The position numbers and the translations under genes are program-made. Under the pieces are notes generated by a model. That model was not told the DNA's origin. It did not search any database and saw nothing but the letters and a program-made list of their open reading frames with translations. From Chloroflexota bacterium (GTDB lineage Bacteria > Chloroflexota > Anaerolineae > Aggregatilineales > UBA2796), in contig JAJPHV010000102.1 in assembly GCA_021325095.1 (NCBI GenBank), forward strand, positions 41,950 through 105,949: a DNA stretch of 64,000 nt, in the 5' to 3' direction. Numbering within the stretch: position 1 is the first letter of the stretch; each line of letters begins with the position of its first letter. Below are positions 7,193 to 15,751 of the stretch, piece after piece.

Positions 7193-8617
7193 ATGAACGT
7201 CCCAACCAAACTCGACTTCGCGCAGGAAGTACGCGCCGAGCGGCTTTCCCTCCTCTGGAAAGTGACTCTCCTCGCCAGTGTGTTCGTCGTGTGGGCGGCG
7301 CTCGTTTTCACCTCCCTGAGCGCGATCAGCCCCCTGGATTTCGTCATCCCCGTCCTGATGATTGTGGTTGGTTGTATCCTGTGCCGCTGGCTGTTGAGCC
7401 TGAATCGCTATGAGCCTGCGGTGTGGGCCTATGTCGGTGGGCTGTTCCTGGGCCTGGGGTGGCTCATCTATGCGCCCGTCGCCTGGTCTGAGGTGGCGCG
7501 CACGATGATCGGTTTTTCTTTCCCGTTGATCATCGTCATCGTCGGCTTTTTGCTCCCGATCAGGTCAACGTTGATTGCCCTGTTGGTGGGCCTAGCCATC
7601 GAACTGATCGCGCCGTCTCTGGGGCGAGAATTCACGATTGAACGCTCGCAGATTTATAGCGCTTTCCTCATGGCGCTGGCCGCCGGTATCGCGGTGCAAA
7701 TGTCAGGCACGCTGTACGGCATCGCGGAATGGGCGCTGGAGAGCTACCGGAAAGAGCGCGAAACCAAAGATCAGTTGTTCGACAGCCAGCAAGAAGTTCA
7801 ACGCAGCTATCTGCGCCAGAAGGCATTGGCCGAGCAGTTGCAAGAGGCCAACGTCGAACTGGAAGCCGCGCGCGCGGCGGCTATCGAGGCCAAAAACTTC
7901 CGGGGCCAGTTCCTTGCCAACATGAGCCACGAACTGCGTACCCCGCTGAACGCGATCATCGGCTTCAGCGAAACGATGCTGAACTTCCCCATGATGTACG
8001 ACAATCAGAGTCTGCCGCCCGCCTACAAGACCGACCTCGGCCAGATATACACCAGCGGCAAGCACCTGCTCCAACTGATCAACGACATCCTCGACCTGTC
8101 TAAGGTCGACGCAGGCAAGCTCGACCTCGAAATCGAACAGGTGGAGCTTGAGCCGATCTTCAAAGGCGTCCTGGCGACGGCGACGGGCTTGATCGGCGAT
8201 AAACCCATCAAGCTGAAGCGCGATATTCCCGCCAAACTGCCGCTCGTCCAGGGCGATTCGCTGCGCATCCGCCAGGTGATCTTGAACCTGTTGAGCAACT
8301 CGGCCAAGTTCACCGACGAAGGGGCGATCACACTCGGTGCACGGGACGAGGGCAACGGCGAGGTCACGCTCTGGGTTTCTGACACAGGCATCGGCATCCC
8401 GCCGCAGGACATGGATAAAATCTTTGAGGAGTTTCGACAGGGGACGAGCGGGCGCCGCAAAGGACGTGCCGGTTCTGGTCTGGGGCTGGCGATCTCCCGG
8501 CAACTGCTGAACCTGATGGGCGGACGTATCTGGGCGGAAAGCACGCCGGGCAAGGGCAGCACCTTCTATTTCACGTTGCCGGTCTACACACCGGAGCCGG
8601 TTGAACAGCAAGGGTAA
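7193..8617 (+). CDS. membrane sensor histidine kinase
   Basis: A 474-residue kinase. Residues 20-180 hold about six hydrophobic helices with almost no periplasmic domain. A coiled-coil linker follows (ESYRKERETKDQL to about 230). The HisKA domain has the H-box FLANMSHELRTPLNAIIGFS with the phosphorylated His near 246. The HATPase domain shows the N box (QVILNLLSNSAKFTDEG), G1 box (VSDTGIGI) and G2 (GSGLGLAISRQL). The frame is open further upstream, but the ATG at 193 bases into that line (7193) gives the normal hydrophobic start. It leads a three-gene set with two lone receivers at 8621 and 9523, its likely phosphorylation partners. The stimulus is unknown. Confidence 0.92.
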   Translation: MNVPTKLDFAQEVRAERLSLLWKVTLLASVFVVWAALVFTSLSAISPLDFVIPVLMIVVGCILCRWLLSLNRYEPAVWAYVGGLFLGLGWLIYAPVAWSEVARTMIGFSFPLIIVIVGFLLPIRSTLIALLVGLAIELIAPSLGREFTIERSQIYSAFLMALAAGIAVQMSGTLYGIAEWALESYRKERETKDQLFDSQQEVQRSYLRQKALAEQLQEANVELEAARAAAIEAKNFRGQFLANMSHELRTPLNAIIGFSETMLNFPMMYDNQSLPPAYKTDLGQIYTSGKHLLQLINDILDLSKVDAGKLDLEIEQVELEPIFKGVLATATGLIGDKPIKLKRDIPAKLPLVQGDSLRIRQVILNLLSNSAKFTDEGAITLGARDEGNGEVTLWVSDTGIGIPPQDMDKIFEEFRQGTSGRRKGRAGSGLGLAISRQLLNLMGGRIWAESTPGKGSTFYFTLPVYTPEPVEQQG

Positions 8618-8620
8618 TGT

Positions 8621-9499
8621 ATGCGCATCGCTTACGTTGAAGACAACCCCACAAACCTGGCATTGGTAGAGCGTGTGGCAAGCATGAATCGCCATGCCGT
8701 CGTTTCCTACGCCGAAGGCGAGATTGCCGCCGAAGAACTGCTGCACGAGCAGTTTGACCTGATCCTGATGGACGTCGAACTGGCAGGGGAAATGGGCGGC
8801 TTGCAGGTAGTGCGCAACCTGCGACAGGCGGGTGTGACGACGCCGATCATCGCCGTTACTGCCTACGCCATGCTTGGAGACCGGGAGCGCTGCCTGGAAG
8901 CAGGCTGCAACGGCTACCTGCCCAAGCCGCTGCCCATTGCGGAATTGCTGGTGCTGCTCGCCCAATATGATGCGGAAACGAAAGCAAAATCTGCCGAACC
9001 TGCCGCCGTGACCGTGAGTGCGGCTGGGTCTGCTGCTGCACCCACAACGTCTACAGCCGCCTCTGCCACCAGTACAGCGCCTGTGGTGCCTGCGAATCCG
9101 GAGATAAAACCGGAAGTTGCCAAAGCCCCTGAGCCGACCATCAGCGCGCCGGCTGGCCCGGCCATGCCCGCGCCGCCGATGGCAAATACCCCACCGGCGA
9201 CTGTCCCCACGCCGTCCGCATCGCCAACGCCTGGCCTGGCACCATCTGCGCCCGCCGCCAACCCCGCGCCAGCCGGTCTTTCTGCACCATCGGTATTACC
9301 TGTGCCGGAAGCCAAAGTGGACCCTGTGCCATCGCCGACCAACACGCTGCCGACCAGTACGCCTGCCCTGGCCTTGCCCTCTACGCCCGAGATCAAGCCG
9401 GATTCTGCCAAAACCTCGGAACCAGCTGCCGACGTTCAGAGCACGCCGGGCGAATCCGCCCAATCGCCTGCGTCCACGCCCGAACAGCGAACGCCCTGA
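8621..9499 (+). CDS. response regulator receiver with a long Pro/Ala/Thr-rich tail
   Basis: A 292-residue protein. Residues 1-122 are a canonical receiver: acidic pair EDN, phosphoacceptor Asp near 51 in LILMDVELAG, Thr in IIAVTAYAM and Lys in GYLPKPLPI. Residues about 125-292 are low-complexity, rich in Pro, Ala, Ser and Thr, with no recognisable output domain, so the tail is probably disordered. The start is 3 bases after the kinase stop, so the pair is almost certainly cotranscribed and cognate. CheY-like proteins act by protein-protein contact; the tail could be a spacer or binding platform. Confidence 0.9.
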   Translation: MRIAYVEDNPTNLALVERVASMNRHAVVSYAEGEIAAEELLHEQFDLILMDVELAGEMGGLQVVRNLRQAGVTTPIIAVTAYAMLGDRERCLEAGCNGYLPKPLPIAELLVLLAQYDAETKAKSAEPAAVTVSAAGSAAAPTTSTAASATSTAPVVPANPEIKPEVAKAPEPTISAPAGPAMPAPPMANTPPATVPTPSASPTPGLAPSAPAANPAPAGLSAPSVLPVPEAKVDPVPSPTNTLPTSTPALALPSTPEIKPDSAKTSEPAADVQSTPGESAQSPASTPEQRTP

Positions 9500-9522
9500 G
9501 CGGCGCGGAGAGATTAACGGCC

Positions 9523-10059
9523 ATGATCACGATCCAGGCTGGTTACGCCCTCGTCATTGATGATGACCCTGCAAACCGGGATTTCCTGGAACGCCTGCTG
9601 CAAACGGCAGCTTTCAAAGTGACAGGCGCTGGCTGCGGCGCGGAAGGTCTCAAGGCTGCACAGGCGATGCCCGGTCTGGCCCTGGCGCTGGTCGATCAGC
9701 AACTGCCGGATGCCCCCGGCCTGGAAGTTATTGCTAAATTACGAGCCGATCATCCAGAGGCACTGTTGGTAATGGCGACGATGCATGATGATCGCCCGCT
9801 GATTGATCGCGCTTTTGCGGCGGGCGTTGACGTGTTTCTGGTGAAACCGCACGGCTTCATGGAATTGTATCGTCGGCTCAAGGATGCGGATAGCAACATC
9901 GACAAGCTGCGGCGGCTGATCATCGATCAGTATGGCCCGCGCCCATACCGAGACCCGGCGCTTCGCAAAACCGGTGAGATGAAAGCTGCTAAACCGGCCT
10001 CTCAAGATGGCCCAACACCGGCTGCCACCACACTCGTTCCGCCCTCACCCAATCACTGA
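9523..10059 (+). CDS. single-domain response regulator
   Basis: A 178-residue protein with a receiver domain: IDDDPANRDFLERLL at the N-terminus, the phosphoacceptor Asp near 58 in ALVDQQLPDAPGLEV, and the conserved Lys in VFLVKPHG. After the domain comes a helical stretch (LKDADSNIDKLRRLIIDQYG) and a short Pro-rich end. No DNA-binding or enzymatic output domain is present. It lies 23 bases downstream of the other receiver, in the same presumed operon as the kinase. Its 3' end overlaps the convergent epimerase gene by 15 bases. Confidence 0.88.
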   Translation: MITIQAGYALVIDDDPANRDFLERLLQTAAFKVTGAGCGAEGLKAAQAMPGLALALVDQQLPDAPGLEVIAKLRADHPEALLVMATMHDDRPLIDRAFAAGVDVFLVKPHGFMELYRRLKDADSNIDKLRRLIIDQYGPRPYRDPALRKTGEMKAAKPASQDGPTPAATTLVPPSPNH

Positions 10060-11259
10060 CCGCACCAATTCATCCAGTTTCAGACCGTCCTCCGGCACGA
10101 AGCGCCGCCAGTAAGCCGCCGATTCGCGGATATTGGCAAGGCTGTGTTCGGGGCGTTCCGCTGTCCCACTGAATAGCTCGATGGTCAGGTAGATTGCCTT
10201 GCAGCGCGGCGGAAAGCCAGCCGCTTCCGTCTGCACGTAAGAGTCGTAGAGCGCTCTGAGCAGGCGCTCCGGCACCACAATGCCCTGCCGGTTGTATGGC
10301 TCGGTAAAAGGATGGTGCGCCGACGAGAGGCCATCTGTCTGTTGCAGATGGATGATGCTGGCATAACATCCCAGGCGGCGAAGCCAGGCGTACAGGTCGC
10401 CATCCTCTTCCGCCGCGAACAGATACGCGCGGCGCTGCATCTCCGTCAGCAGGCGCTCCACTGCCCCCGGCTCGTCGATCAATTCCACCACGTCGATCAG
10501 CCCAAGCCACACATCCGGCGGCGCTTGGCCCTGGCGCAGGGCGGCGACGACGGCCTCGACGGCTGCGCGCGGCGGCAGCAAGAAACGGCGCTGCCCGACC
10601 TGGTGGCCCGTATCCAGCGTCAGGTAGAACGGAGTGCCGCTGCGGTCATACACTGCCTGTACCATGCGTGCCGCGCCGTCAATCGTCCAGGGGATTTGAT
10701 GCGGGCTGTACATTTGCTCGATGCACAGGCTAACCCCGGCTTGCCACGCAGCTCCGGCCAGTTGCGTCAGGCGCGCGATGAGATCAGCTTCGGCTTCGGC
10801 ATAGCGTTCGGGTTGGCGGAGAACGGACTGCGGGAACGCATGGCAGAAGAAGCCCAGCCCGGCTCCGAGCACCGCAGCGTTCCGAATCATCGGTTCCAGC
10901 CAGCGGTGCTGAATATGATCGCGCACTCGCGGGTCAGGATGAGCTAGTCCCAGCGTTGCGTAAGTACCGTGCCCTGAATACAGGTTTGCCACCCGGACGC
11001 CTGTTCGCGCTGAAGCGGCCTGGACAGCTTCGATCCAGTCCTGCAATACCTCCGGCGGGCTGTACAGTGGATCACATTCGGTGTCGGCGCTGGCCTCCAC
11101 GTAGAAAATGCCCGCGTCCCGGACGATCCGCATCCATTCACTCGGCTCCGTCCAGCGTTTCGACGCAAAGCAGTTGTCCACAGCCAGATAAATTTCGGGA
11201 AACACGGCCTGGCCTTTCGATAGCGTGATCGGCAGTCGCTGTGCTGAGACTGTCTTCAA
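10045..11259 (-). CDS. TIM-barrel sugar isomerase/epimerase-like protein
   Basis: A 404-residue protein of the AP-endonuclease-2/xylose-isomerase-like TIM-barrel family. Visible elements are IYLAVDNCFASKRW, YVEASADTECDP, VANLYSGHGTYATLG, LGFFCHAFP, CIEQMYSPHQIPWT and FYLTLDTGHQVGQ, with Glu, Asp and His residues where the family binds its divalent metal. D-erythrulose-phosphate and related ketose epimerases are the nearest remembered relatives, but the substrate is not determined here. The start is a TTG at 11259. It lies 16 bases after the membrane-protein gene upstream. Confidence 0.75.
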   Translation of the reverse strand: MKTVSAQRLPITLSKGQAVFPEIYLAVDNCFASKRWTEPSEWMRIVRDAGIFYVEASADTECDPLYSPPEVLQDWIEAVQAASARTGVRVANLYSGHGTYATLGLAHPDPRVRDHIQHRWLEPMIRNAAVLGAGLGFFCHAFPQSVLRQPERYAEAEADLIARLTQLAGAAWQAGVSLCIEQMYSPHQIPWTIDGAARMVQAVYDRSGTPFYLTLDTGHQVGQRRFLLPPRAAVEAVVAALRQGQAPPDVWLGLIDVVELIDEPGAVERLLTEMQRRAYLFAAEEDGDLYAWLRRLGCYASIIHLQQTDGLSSAHHPFTEPYNRQGIVVPERLLRALYDSYVQTEAAGFPPRCKAIYLTIELFSGTAERPEHSLANIRESAAYWRRFVPEDGLKLDELVRSVIG

Positions 11260-11275
11260 AATGCCGCGTGCCGCC

Positions 11276-12373
11276 TCAGCCCAGGAAACCCGGTAAGATC
11301 AGGGTAATCAGGAGCGCGGGGGTCCACAATGAAGAAAGCGCATATAACAGGCGCGGCTGCTGGATGTCTGCCGCAAAAAGCAGCCCTGCCGGGACAAGAG
11401 GCATTGCCACACGAAAAGCCGCTGTAAGGTCAAAAGCCGTTGCTCCGGGCAGGTACAGCACCCAAACCGCTGACGTCAACATGAACCAGGCAGGAAGCGA
11501 CGACGGGTGGCGCATCCCATAAATCAGCGCTGTCGTGCCCAGAGCAAGCGCGGGCAAGATCAGCCAGATGACCATCAGCAAGAGTTCGATGGCGGTTTTG
11601 GCATTGCCGTAGCCTTGCAGCGGGAATAGGGGCGGTACCGTCCCACCATAGATGATCGCCGGTTCAGCCACGATGAAATGAAGGATGACGGCCCACAGCA
11701 CGTAAGGCAGCAGACTAACGACGACAAGTGTCAGCGCGGCACGACGGCGTCCGCTGAAAAAGAGGAACAGGCCTGCAGCAGCCACGAAGACAAAGCCCAT
11801 ATCCTTCGCCAGTGCGCTCAATGCCAGGAGCAAAGCGCCAGCATACAGCCGTTGATCGCGTACCAGCGCCAGTCCGGCGATGCCGAACATCACGCAGCTC
11901 AGTTCGTTGAGGCCCAGCCGAATCGTAAAAATGACGCCAATCCAGAACGCAAAGACCAGCGCATACCACGCCGGACGTCCGTAACGCACGAGCCAGGCGG
12001 CCAGCACGCCTGCCGCGATCCCCAGTGCCACCAGGTTAACAACGATCATCATCCAGGGAATGAGGCTGGCCTGCCCCAACGACACGAGCCTGACGATCAG
12101 GGGATAGCCAATGCGTTGCAAACGGTAAGAGGGAACATCCAGTCTGGGCTGAGAGGCCAGACCTTCCAGAGCGATATAGTAGGCGAACTGGCCGTCATAA
12201 CCAATTGATCCCTGCGGATCGTGATCCTGGAAACGTGTTCCGATAGCGACAAAGGCCATCGGATCGTTATTCCCCCGAGCGAGAAGCACCGCGACCCACG
12301 ACAGGGTCAAAACCAGGGCAACGCTGATGACCATCCCAATTTTGAATGCCCGACTTTGGTGTGTGAGTGGCAC
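11276..12373 (-). CDS. polytopic membrane protein, GT-C glycosyltransferase-like
   Basis: A 365-residue protein with about 9-10 TM helices. An N-terminal helix precedes an extracytoplasmic loop containing GYDGQFAYYIA, which resembles the DGQFYY-type loop of GT-C-like membrane glycosyltransferases. Later helices alternate with short Arg-rich cytoplasmic turns (FFSGRRRAAL). If the fold is right it would transfer a sugar from a polyprenyl-phosphate donor outside the membrane. No acceptor can be proposed. Family placement is tentative; the membrane protein call is firm. Confidence 0.6.
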   Translation of the reverse strand: MPLTHQSRAFKIGMVISVALVLTLSWVAVLLARGNNDPMAFVAIGTRFQDHDPQGSIGYDGQFAYYIALEGLASQPRLDVPSYRLQRIGYPLIVRLVSLGQASLIPWMMIVVNLVALGIAAGVLAAWLVRYGRPAWYALVFAFWIGVIFTIRLGLNELSCVMFGIAGLALVRDQRLYAGALLLALSALAKDMGFVFVAAAGLFLFFSGRRRAALTLVVVSLLPYVLWAVILHFIVAEPAIIYGGTVPPLFPLQGYGNAKTAIELLLMVIWLILPALALGTTALIYGMRHPSSLPAWFMLTSAVWVLYLPGATAFDLTAAFRVAMPLVPAGLLFAADIQQPRLLYALSSLWTPALLITLILPGFLG

Positions 12374-12413
12374 GTTTCAATCCGTCCGTGAAGCCTCTGC
12401 TCCGCCCCTCATG

Positions 12414-12419
12414 ATTATA
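12414..12419 (-). promoter_or_regulatory. candidate -10 box for the GT-C-like gene
   Basis: A TATAAT reads on the minus strand about 40 bases before the ATG of the membrane-protein gene, between it and the YgjP-like gene. The -35 region is poor. Confidence 0.35.
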
Positions 12420-12436
12420 CGTTAACACGGGTTGGC

Positions 12437-13009
12437 TCAGTCGAGTAGGCTGGCGGCATCGGCTCCGCTGGCATAGGCAACGCCATCAATGAAGCCCACT
12501 GCCTTGTCGGTAAAGGGATAGCGGGCGAGGTACTGCCAGAATTCGGCGCTGTGGTTAGGAAACTTGCGGTGGCAAATCTCATGGGCCAGGATGTAGTCGA
12601 TCACATAGTCCGGCCAGTCGCGGATCGCGTCGCTGACGCGAATGTCGCCATCCGTCGCACCGCCTGTCGTAAAACTGCCCAGGCGGTGCTTCATATTGCT
12701 GACCCACCGGATCGAGTGCCAGGACAATTCGCCATTGAAGTACCGTTCGTTGAGGGCCTGGGCACGCTGCATCAGGCTGGCGTCGGATTGGCGTGTGGCA
12801 CGTTTGCGCTGGCGGCTGATTCGCGGCAGGATGTTGTTAAGAATCCTGTCGATTTCTTCGCGCGTCATGCCACGCGGCACGCGAAGGTTGACGTTGCTGC
12901 CGCGCATCGTCCAGCGCGCGGAGGTGCGCAGGCGGGTGTCTGAATCGATGGTGACGGTGAGGGTGTCACCACCCGTCTGCACTTCAATTTGATATTTGCG
13001 GGTGGTCAT
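12437..13009 (-). CDS. YgjP-like (DUF45/M48-type) metal-dependent hydrolase
   Basis: A 190-residue protein. The C-terminal half carries the zinc signature YILAHEICHRKFPNHSAEFW: HEICH is the HExxH core and NHSAEFW supplies the third ligand region typical of YgjP/WLM-type peptidases. The N-terminal half is beta-rich with LRVPRGMTREEIDRIL, the usual YgjP entry. It is smaller than full YgjP proteins (about 230) but contains the key parts. It probably acts as a cytoplasmic metalloprotease; its substrate is unknown. Confidence 0.8.
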   Translation of the reverse strand: MTTRKYQIEVQTGGDTLTVTIDSDTRLRTSARWTMRGSNVNLRVPRGMTREEIDRILNNILPRISRQRKRATRQSDASLMQRAQALNERYFNGELSWHSIRWVSNMKHRLGSFTTGGATDGDIRVSDAIRDWPDYVIDYILAHEICHRKFPNHSAEFWQYLARYPFTDKAVGFIDGVAYASGADAASLLD

Positions 13010-13096
13010 CGGCTAATTACGAAGTCTGGTTAACGAGAAACGCCGGGCACGTGCTAGACCCGACTTTTTACAGTTTACCGCAACTTCGCGGTTGTT

Positions 13097-13669
13097 TCAC
13101 CCTGGCGGTGGGTTATCGTAGAGAAATGCACCTGGGAAATCCGGAGCGACCTGCTTCTTCTTGCCACTCCACGCCTCGATCTGGATACGGTACACCGCCG
13201 TGCGCGCCAGTTCTTCGGGCGTGATGGGCCGGTACTGCTGGCCGGGGCGCAGGTGTGGGAAATACTTGTCAAGCAGCTTCTGAAGCGCGCAGGTAGCCTG
13301 ATCCGCTTCTTGAATCACCATCCCGCGCCCGAACACCACCACACTGGCGTATTCCACACTGAATTCGAGGGCTGTGTCAGCCGGAAGCAGACGGCCCATC
13401 TTGTGAACGCTGAAGCAGACGCGCTCGTCGATTTCGAGATTGGCGCGGGTGCGCCCCAGGCGCGCGGTGTGCATGTAGATGGCGTGGGCCGCCTCGTCGT
13501 AGGCGAACAGGTTGTTGTTGATGAAGGGCTGTCCCTCATAGACCGTTGCCAGCGTACCGGTAGGCGCGCGGTGCAGCATGGCCCGTATCCACGCCTCATC
13601 CTCGACGGCGCGATCTGCGCGGCGCACCTGGGCGTAGGGTAATGTGCTGTAGTCTTTCGGCATGTCCAC
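13097..13669 (-). CDS. pyridoxamine 5'-phosphate oxidase-related FMN-binding protein
   Basis: A 190-residue split-barrel flavoprotein of the PNPOx-like/NimA group: RADRAVEDEAWIRAMLHRA, GTLATVYEGQPFINNNLFAYD and IYMHTARLGRTRANLEID are typical of the FMN-binding barrel, and VCFSVHKMGRLLPADTALEF the dimer edge. These proteins bind FMN or F420 and reduce or sequester small molecules; some confer nitroimidazole resistance. Substrate and cofactor are not determined here. It is monocistronic or weakly linked to the downstream YgjP-like gene (87 bases). Confidence 0.85.
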   Translation of the reverse strand: MDMPKDYSTLPYAQVRRADRAVEDEAWIRAMLHRAPTGTLATVYEGQPFINNNLFAYDEAAHAIYMHTARLGRTRANLEIDERVCFSVHKMGRLLPADTALEFSVEYASVVVFGRGMVIQEADQATCALQKLLDKYFPHLRPGQQYRPITPEELARTAVYRIQIEAWSGKKKQVAPDFPGAFLYDNPPPG

Positions 13670-13768
13670 GTCCTGCTGTGGCTGAATCTGGTTTCATCTT
13701 AGCTGGAAAGCAGTCCACGACAAGAGACATTGGCGGGCAAAATGGGGAGACAATATGTTTCGGCCTGG

Positions 13769-14278
13769 TCACCAATCACCGGCATAACCCACATCATACG
13801 GCTCGGCCAACCTGACCGCCCTGCCCCGCCGCAGCTCCACAAGCTGCCGCATGTGCAGGTTATCGTGGGCGACCCAGGCGCTTAACATATCGCCGACCTT
13901 CATGCGCCTGAACGGAGTGACGTATTCGGCTTCCCAGTCTGGCGACGACAGGCCCCGTAGCCAGGCCAGCGACCTGGCGCGCTCTGCCGCAAAATCATCG
14001 AGCATTGCCGCCAGATCGCGCTCGTTGTAACGGCGCGCCGTCACCCAACCGACGGGATCAATGCGCGGCCAACCATCCTGGGGCCTGTGCAGAATCAGGT
14101 CAAGGTGCAGCCGAAAATCCTCTCGTTCTTCGTCGCACAGGTGGCAGACGACCTCAAGCACCGACCACGAATCCGGGGCGGGTTTGATGCGCGCCTCCGC
14201 CTGCGTGATACCGCTCACCAGTGCCCGGACGATTTCCGGGCCGTGTGCCAGCTCGTCGTAGAGCGTTTCAAACTGCAT
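13769..14278 (-). CDS. DinB-family protein
   Basis: A 169-residue all-helical protein with the DinB_2 layout: a first helix (FETLYDELAHGPEIV), WSVLEVVCHLCDEEREDF carrying the first metal-binding His, YNERDLAAMLDDFAAER, and VGDMLSAWVAHDNLHMRQL carrying the last two His residues. DinB-like proteins include thiol transferases using mycothiol or bacillithiol and many uncharacterised members. It is 17 bases downstream of the rhodanese gene, so it is likely cotranscribed with it. A thiol-related role would fit that neighbour, but this is inference. Confidence 0.85.
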   Translation of the reverse strand: MQFETLYDELAHGPEIVRALVSGITQAEARIKPAPDSWSVLEVVCHLCDEEREDFRLHLDLILHRPQDGWPRIDPVGWVTARRYNERDLAAMLDDFAAERARSLAWLRGLSSPDWEAEYVTPFRRMKVGDMLSAWVAHDNLHMRQLVELRRGRAVRLAEPYDVGYAGDW

Positions 14279-14295
14279 CGCAGACTCGCCTTGTG

Positions 14296-15150
14296 TTACG
14301 CCTCAATCGGCTTGCTATCGTCATTTCCCCAATCCTTCCAGGAGCCATCGTACATCGACACGTTCTCCAGCCCGGCCACCTTGAGCGCCAGCATCCCGAA
14401 GCTGGCTGAGACGCCCGCATTGCAGTAGGTGATGACTTCCGGCGCGGAGCCATCCACCCCCAGCGCGGCGAACTTTTCGCGCAGTTTGTCAGGTGGAAGC
14501 AACGTATCGTCGGCGGCTACCAGATCGGCGCGCGGGCAGTTGAGCGCGCCGGGGATATGCCCTTTGCGCCGGGCGCGGGACGACTGCCCTTTGTATTCTT
14601 CGCGCGAACGCATGTCGAGCAGGCGCACCGGGCTGTGCAGTGCGCTCAAGACCTGATCAGCCGTGCGCCGCCAGGCCGGGTCAGGGCACGGCACGAACTG
14701 GGCAGGCCACACAGCGGGAATGTCCGCTGAGGTGGGTCGCCCCTCCGCGATCCACTTTTTCCAGCCACCGTCCAGCACGGCGACGGCATGGTGTCCGTAA
14801 TAGTTGAGGCCCCACCACAGCCGGGCAGCAAACATGCCCTGGGCGTCGTCATAAGTCACCACGAACGTGTCGGGGCCGATCCCGGCGCGGCTCATAGCGG
14901 CGGCAAAGCGCTCCGGCTTGGCGATGGGCGCATGGTGCGGATCATCGGGATCGGTGATTTCGTAGACCCAATCCACGAAGACCGCGCCCGGAATGTGCGC
15001 TTTCAAGTAATCGGCATGGTGGTTGAAGTAATGCGGCGGCGGTTCGCTGGCCGGGATGACGTGACCGCGAATATCCAAGATGCGCAGGTCGGGGTCGGAC
15101 AGGTGATCGTTCAACCAGCTCGTGCTGACAAGAAGCCTTTCAGCCCTCAA
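14296..15150 (-). CDS. sulfurtransferase with two rhodanese domains
   Basis: A 284-residue two-domain rhodanese (thiosulfate or 3-mercaptopyruvate sulfurtransferase type). The N-terminal domain ([36 protein letters not shown]) is inactive; the C-terminal domain has the persulfide-forming Cys in [14 protein letters not shown]. The loop is neither the classic CRKGVT nor CGSGVT form, so the sulfur donor is uncertain. The start is a TTG at 15150 that overlaps the TGA of the upstream macrodomain gene as TTGA, implying translational coupling. DinB follows 17 bases downstream. Confidence 0.88.
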   Translation of the reverse strand: MRAERLLVSTSWLNDHLSDPDLRILDIRGHVIPASEPPPHYFNHHADYLKAHIPGAVFVDWVYEITDPDDPHHAPIAKPERFAAAMSRAGIGPDTFVVTYDDAQGMFAARLWWGLNYYGHHAVAVLDGGWKKWIAEGRPTSADIPAVWPAQFVPCPDPAWRRTADQVLSALHSPVRLLDMRSREEYKGQSSRARRKGHIPGALNCPRADLVAADDTLLPPDKLREKFAALGVDGSAPEVITYCNAGVSASFGMLALKVAGLENVSMYDGSWKDWGNDDSKPIEA

Positions 15151-15677
15151 CTCGATTTGCCTCCTGCAACTTCTTTGATCGCATTTTCGTAAGCGTCGTA
15201 AGTCCCCTGATCGAAGCATACCACGCTCACACGCTCCACACTATCGTTTCTGTCCAGGAAGTTCTTGATCTCTCGCACGGCGATTTTCGAGGCGCGCTCT
15301 ACCGGGAAGCCATATGCGCCCGTACTGATCGACGGGAAAGCAACCGTCTTGAGGTGGTGCTGCTCGACCAGGGCAAAGCAGCTTCGGTAGCAGCTTGCCA
15401 GCAGTTCATCCTCGCTGCTGTTGCCGCCATGCCAGACCGGGCCAACCGTATGGATGACCCACCGGGCAGGCAGCCGATAGCCGCGCGTGCTCTTGGCCTC
15501 GCCAGTACGGCAGCCGTTCAGTTTGCGACACTCTTCGAGCAGTTCCGGTCCGGCTGCACGGTGGATTGCGCCGTCCACGCCACCACCGCCCAACAGCGAA
15601 TTGTTGGCGGCGTTCACAATCGCATCTACATCTTGCCGGGTGATGTCGCCCCTGACCAGCGTGAGTCGATCTATCAT
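15147..15677 (-). CDS. macrodomain ADP-ribose hydrolase (O-acetyl-ADP-ribose deacetylase type)
   Basis: A 176-residue single macrodomain. The ADP-ribose site shows [20 protein letters not shown] followed by IHRAAGPEL, as in YmdB and MacroD. Further on are [21 protein letters not shown] and [12 protein letters not shown], the phosphate loop. These enzymes remove acetyl from O-acetyl-ADP-ribose or ADP-ribose from acidic residues. Its stop codon overlaps the start of the rhodanese gene. Length and motifs are typical, so the call is strong; the cellular target is not known. Confidence 0.93.
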   Translation of the reverse strand: MIDRLTLVRGDITRQDVDAIVNAANNSLLGGGGVDGAIHRAAGPELLEECRKLNGCRTGEAKSTRGYRLPARWVIHTVGPVWHGGNSSEDELLASCYRSCFALVEQHHLKTVAFPSISTGAYGFPVERASKIAVREIKNFLDRNDSVERVSVVCFDQGTYDAYENAIKEVAGGKSS

Positions 15678-15705
15678 GGCTTAACTCGCTTCCTGGTTCC
15701 CCGGG

Positions 15706-15736
15706 CCTCACTCCTGACCCTGCTCCACAAGTGAGG
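15706..15736. repeat. inverted repeat between the macrodomain and glycosidase genes
   Basis: CCTCACT at 15706-15712 is repeated inverted as AGTGAGG at 15730-15736. The CCTCAC...GTGAGG ends recall the palindromic repeats found at 30-52 kb, but the C-rich core is not conserved. It may be a decayed copy or a terminator of the glycosidase gene. Confidence 0.35.
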
Positions 15737-15751
15737 TCAAGTCGCTTCTTT

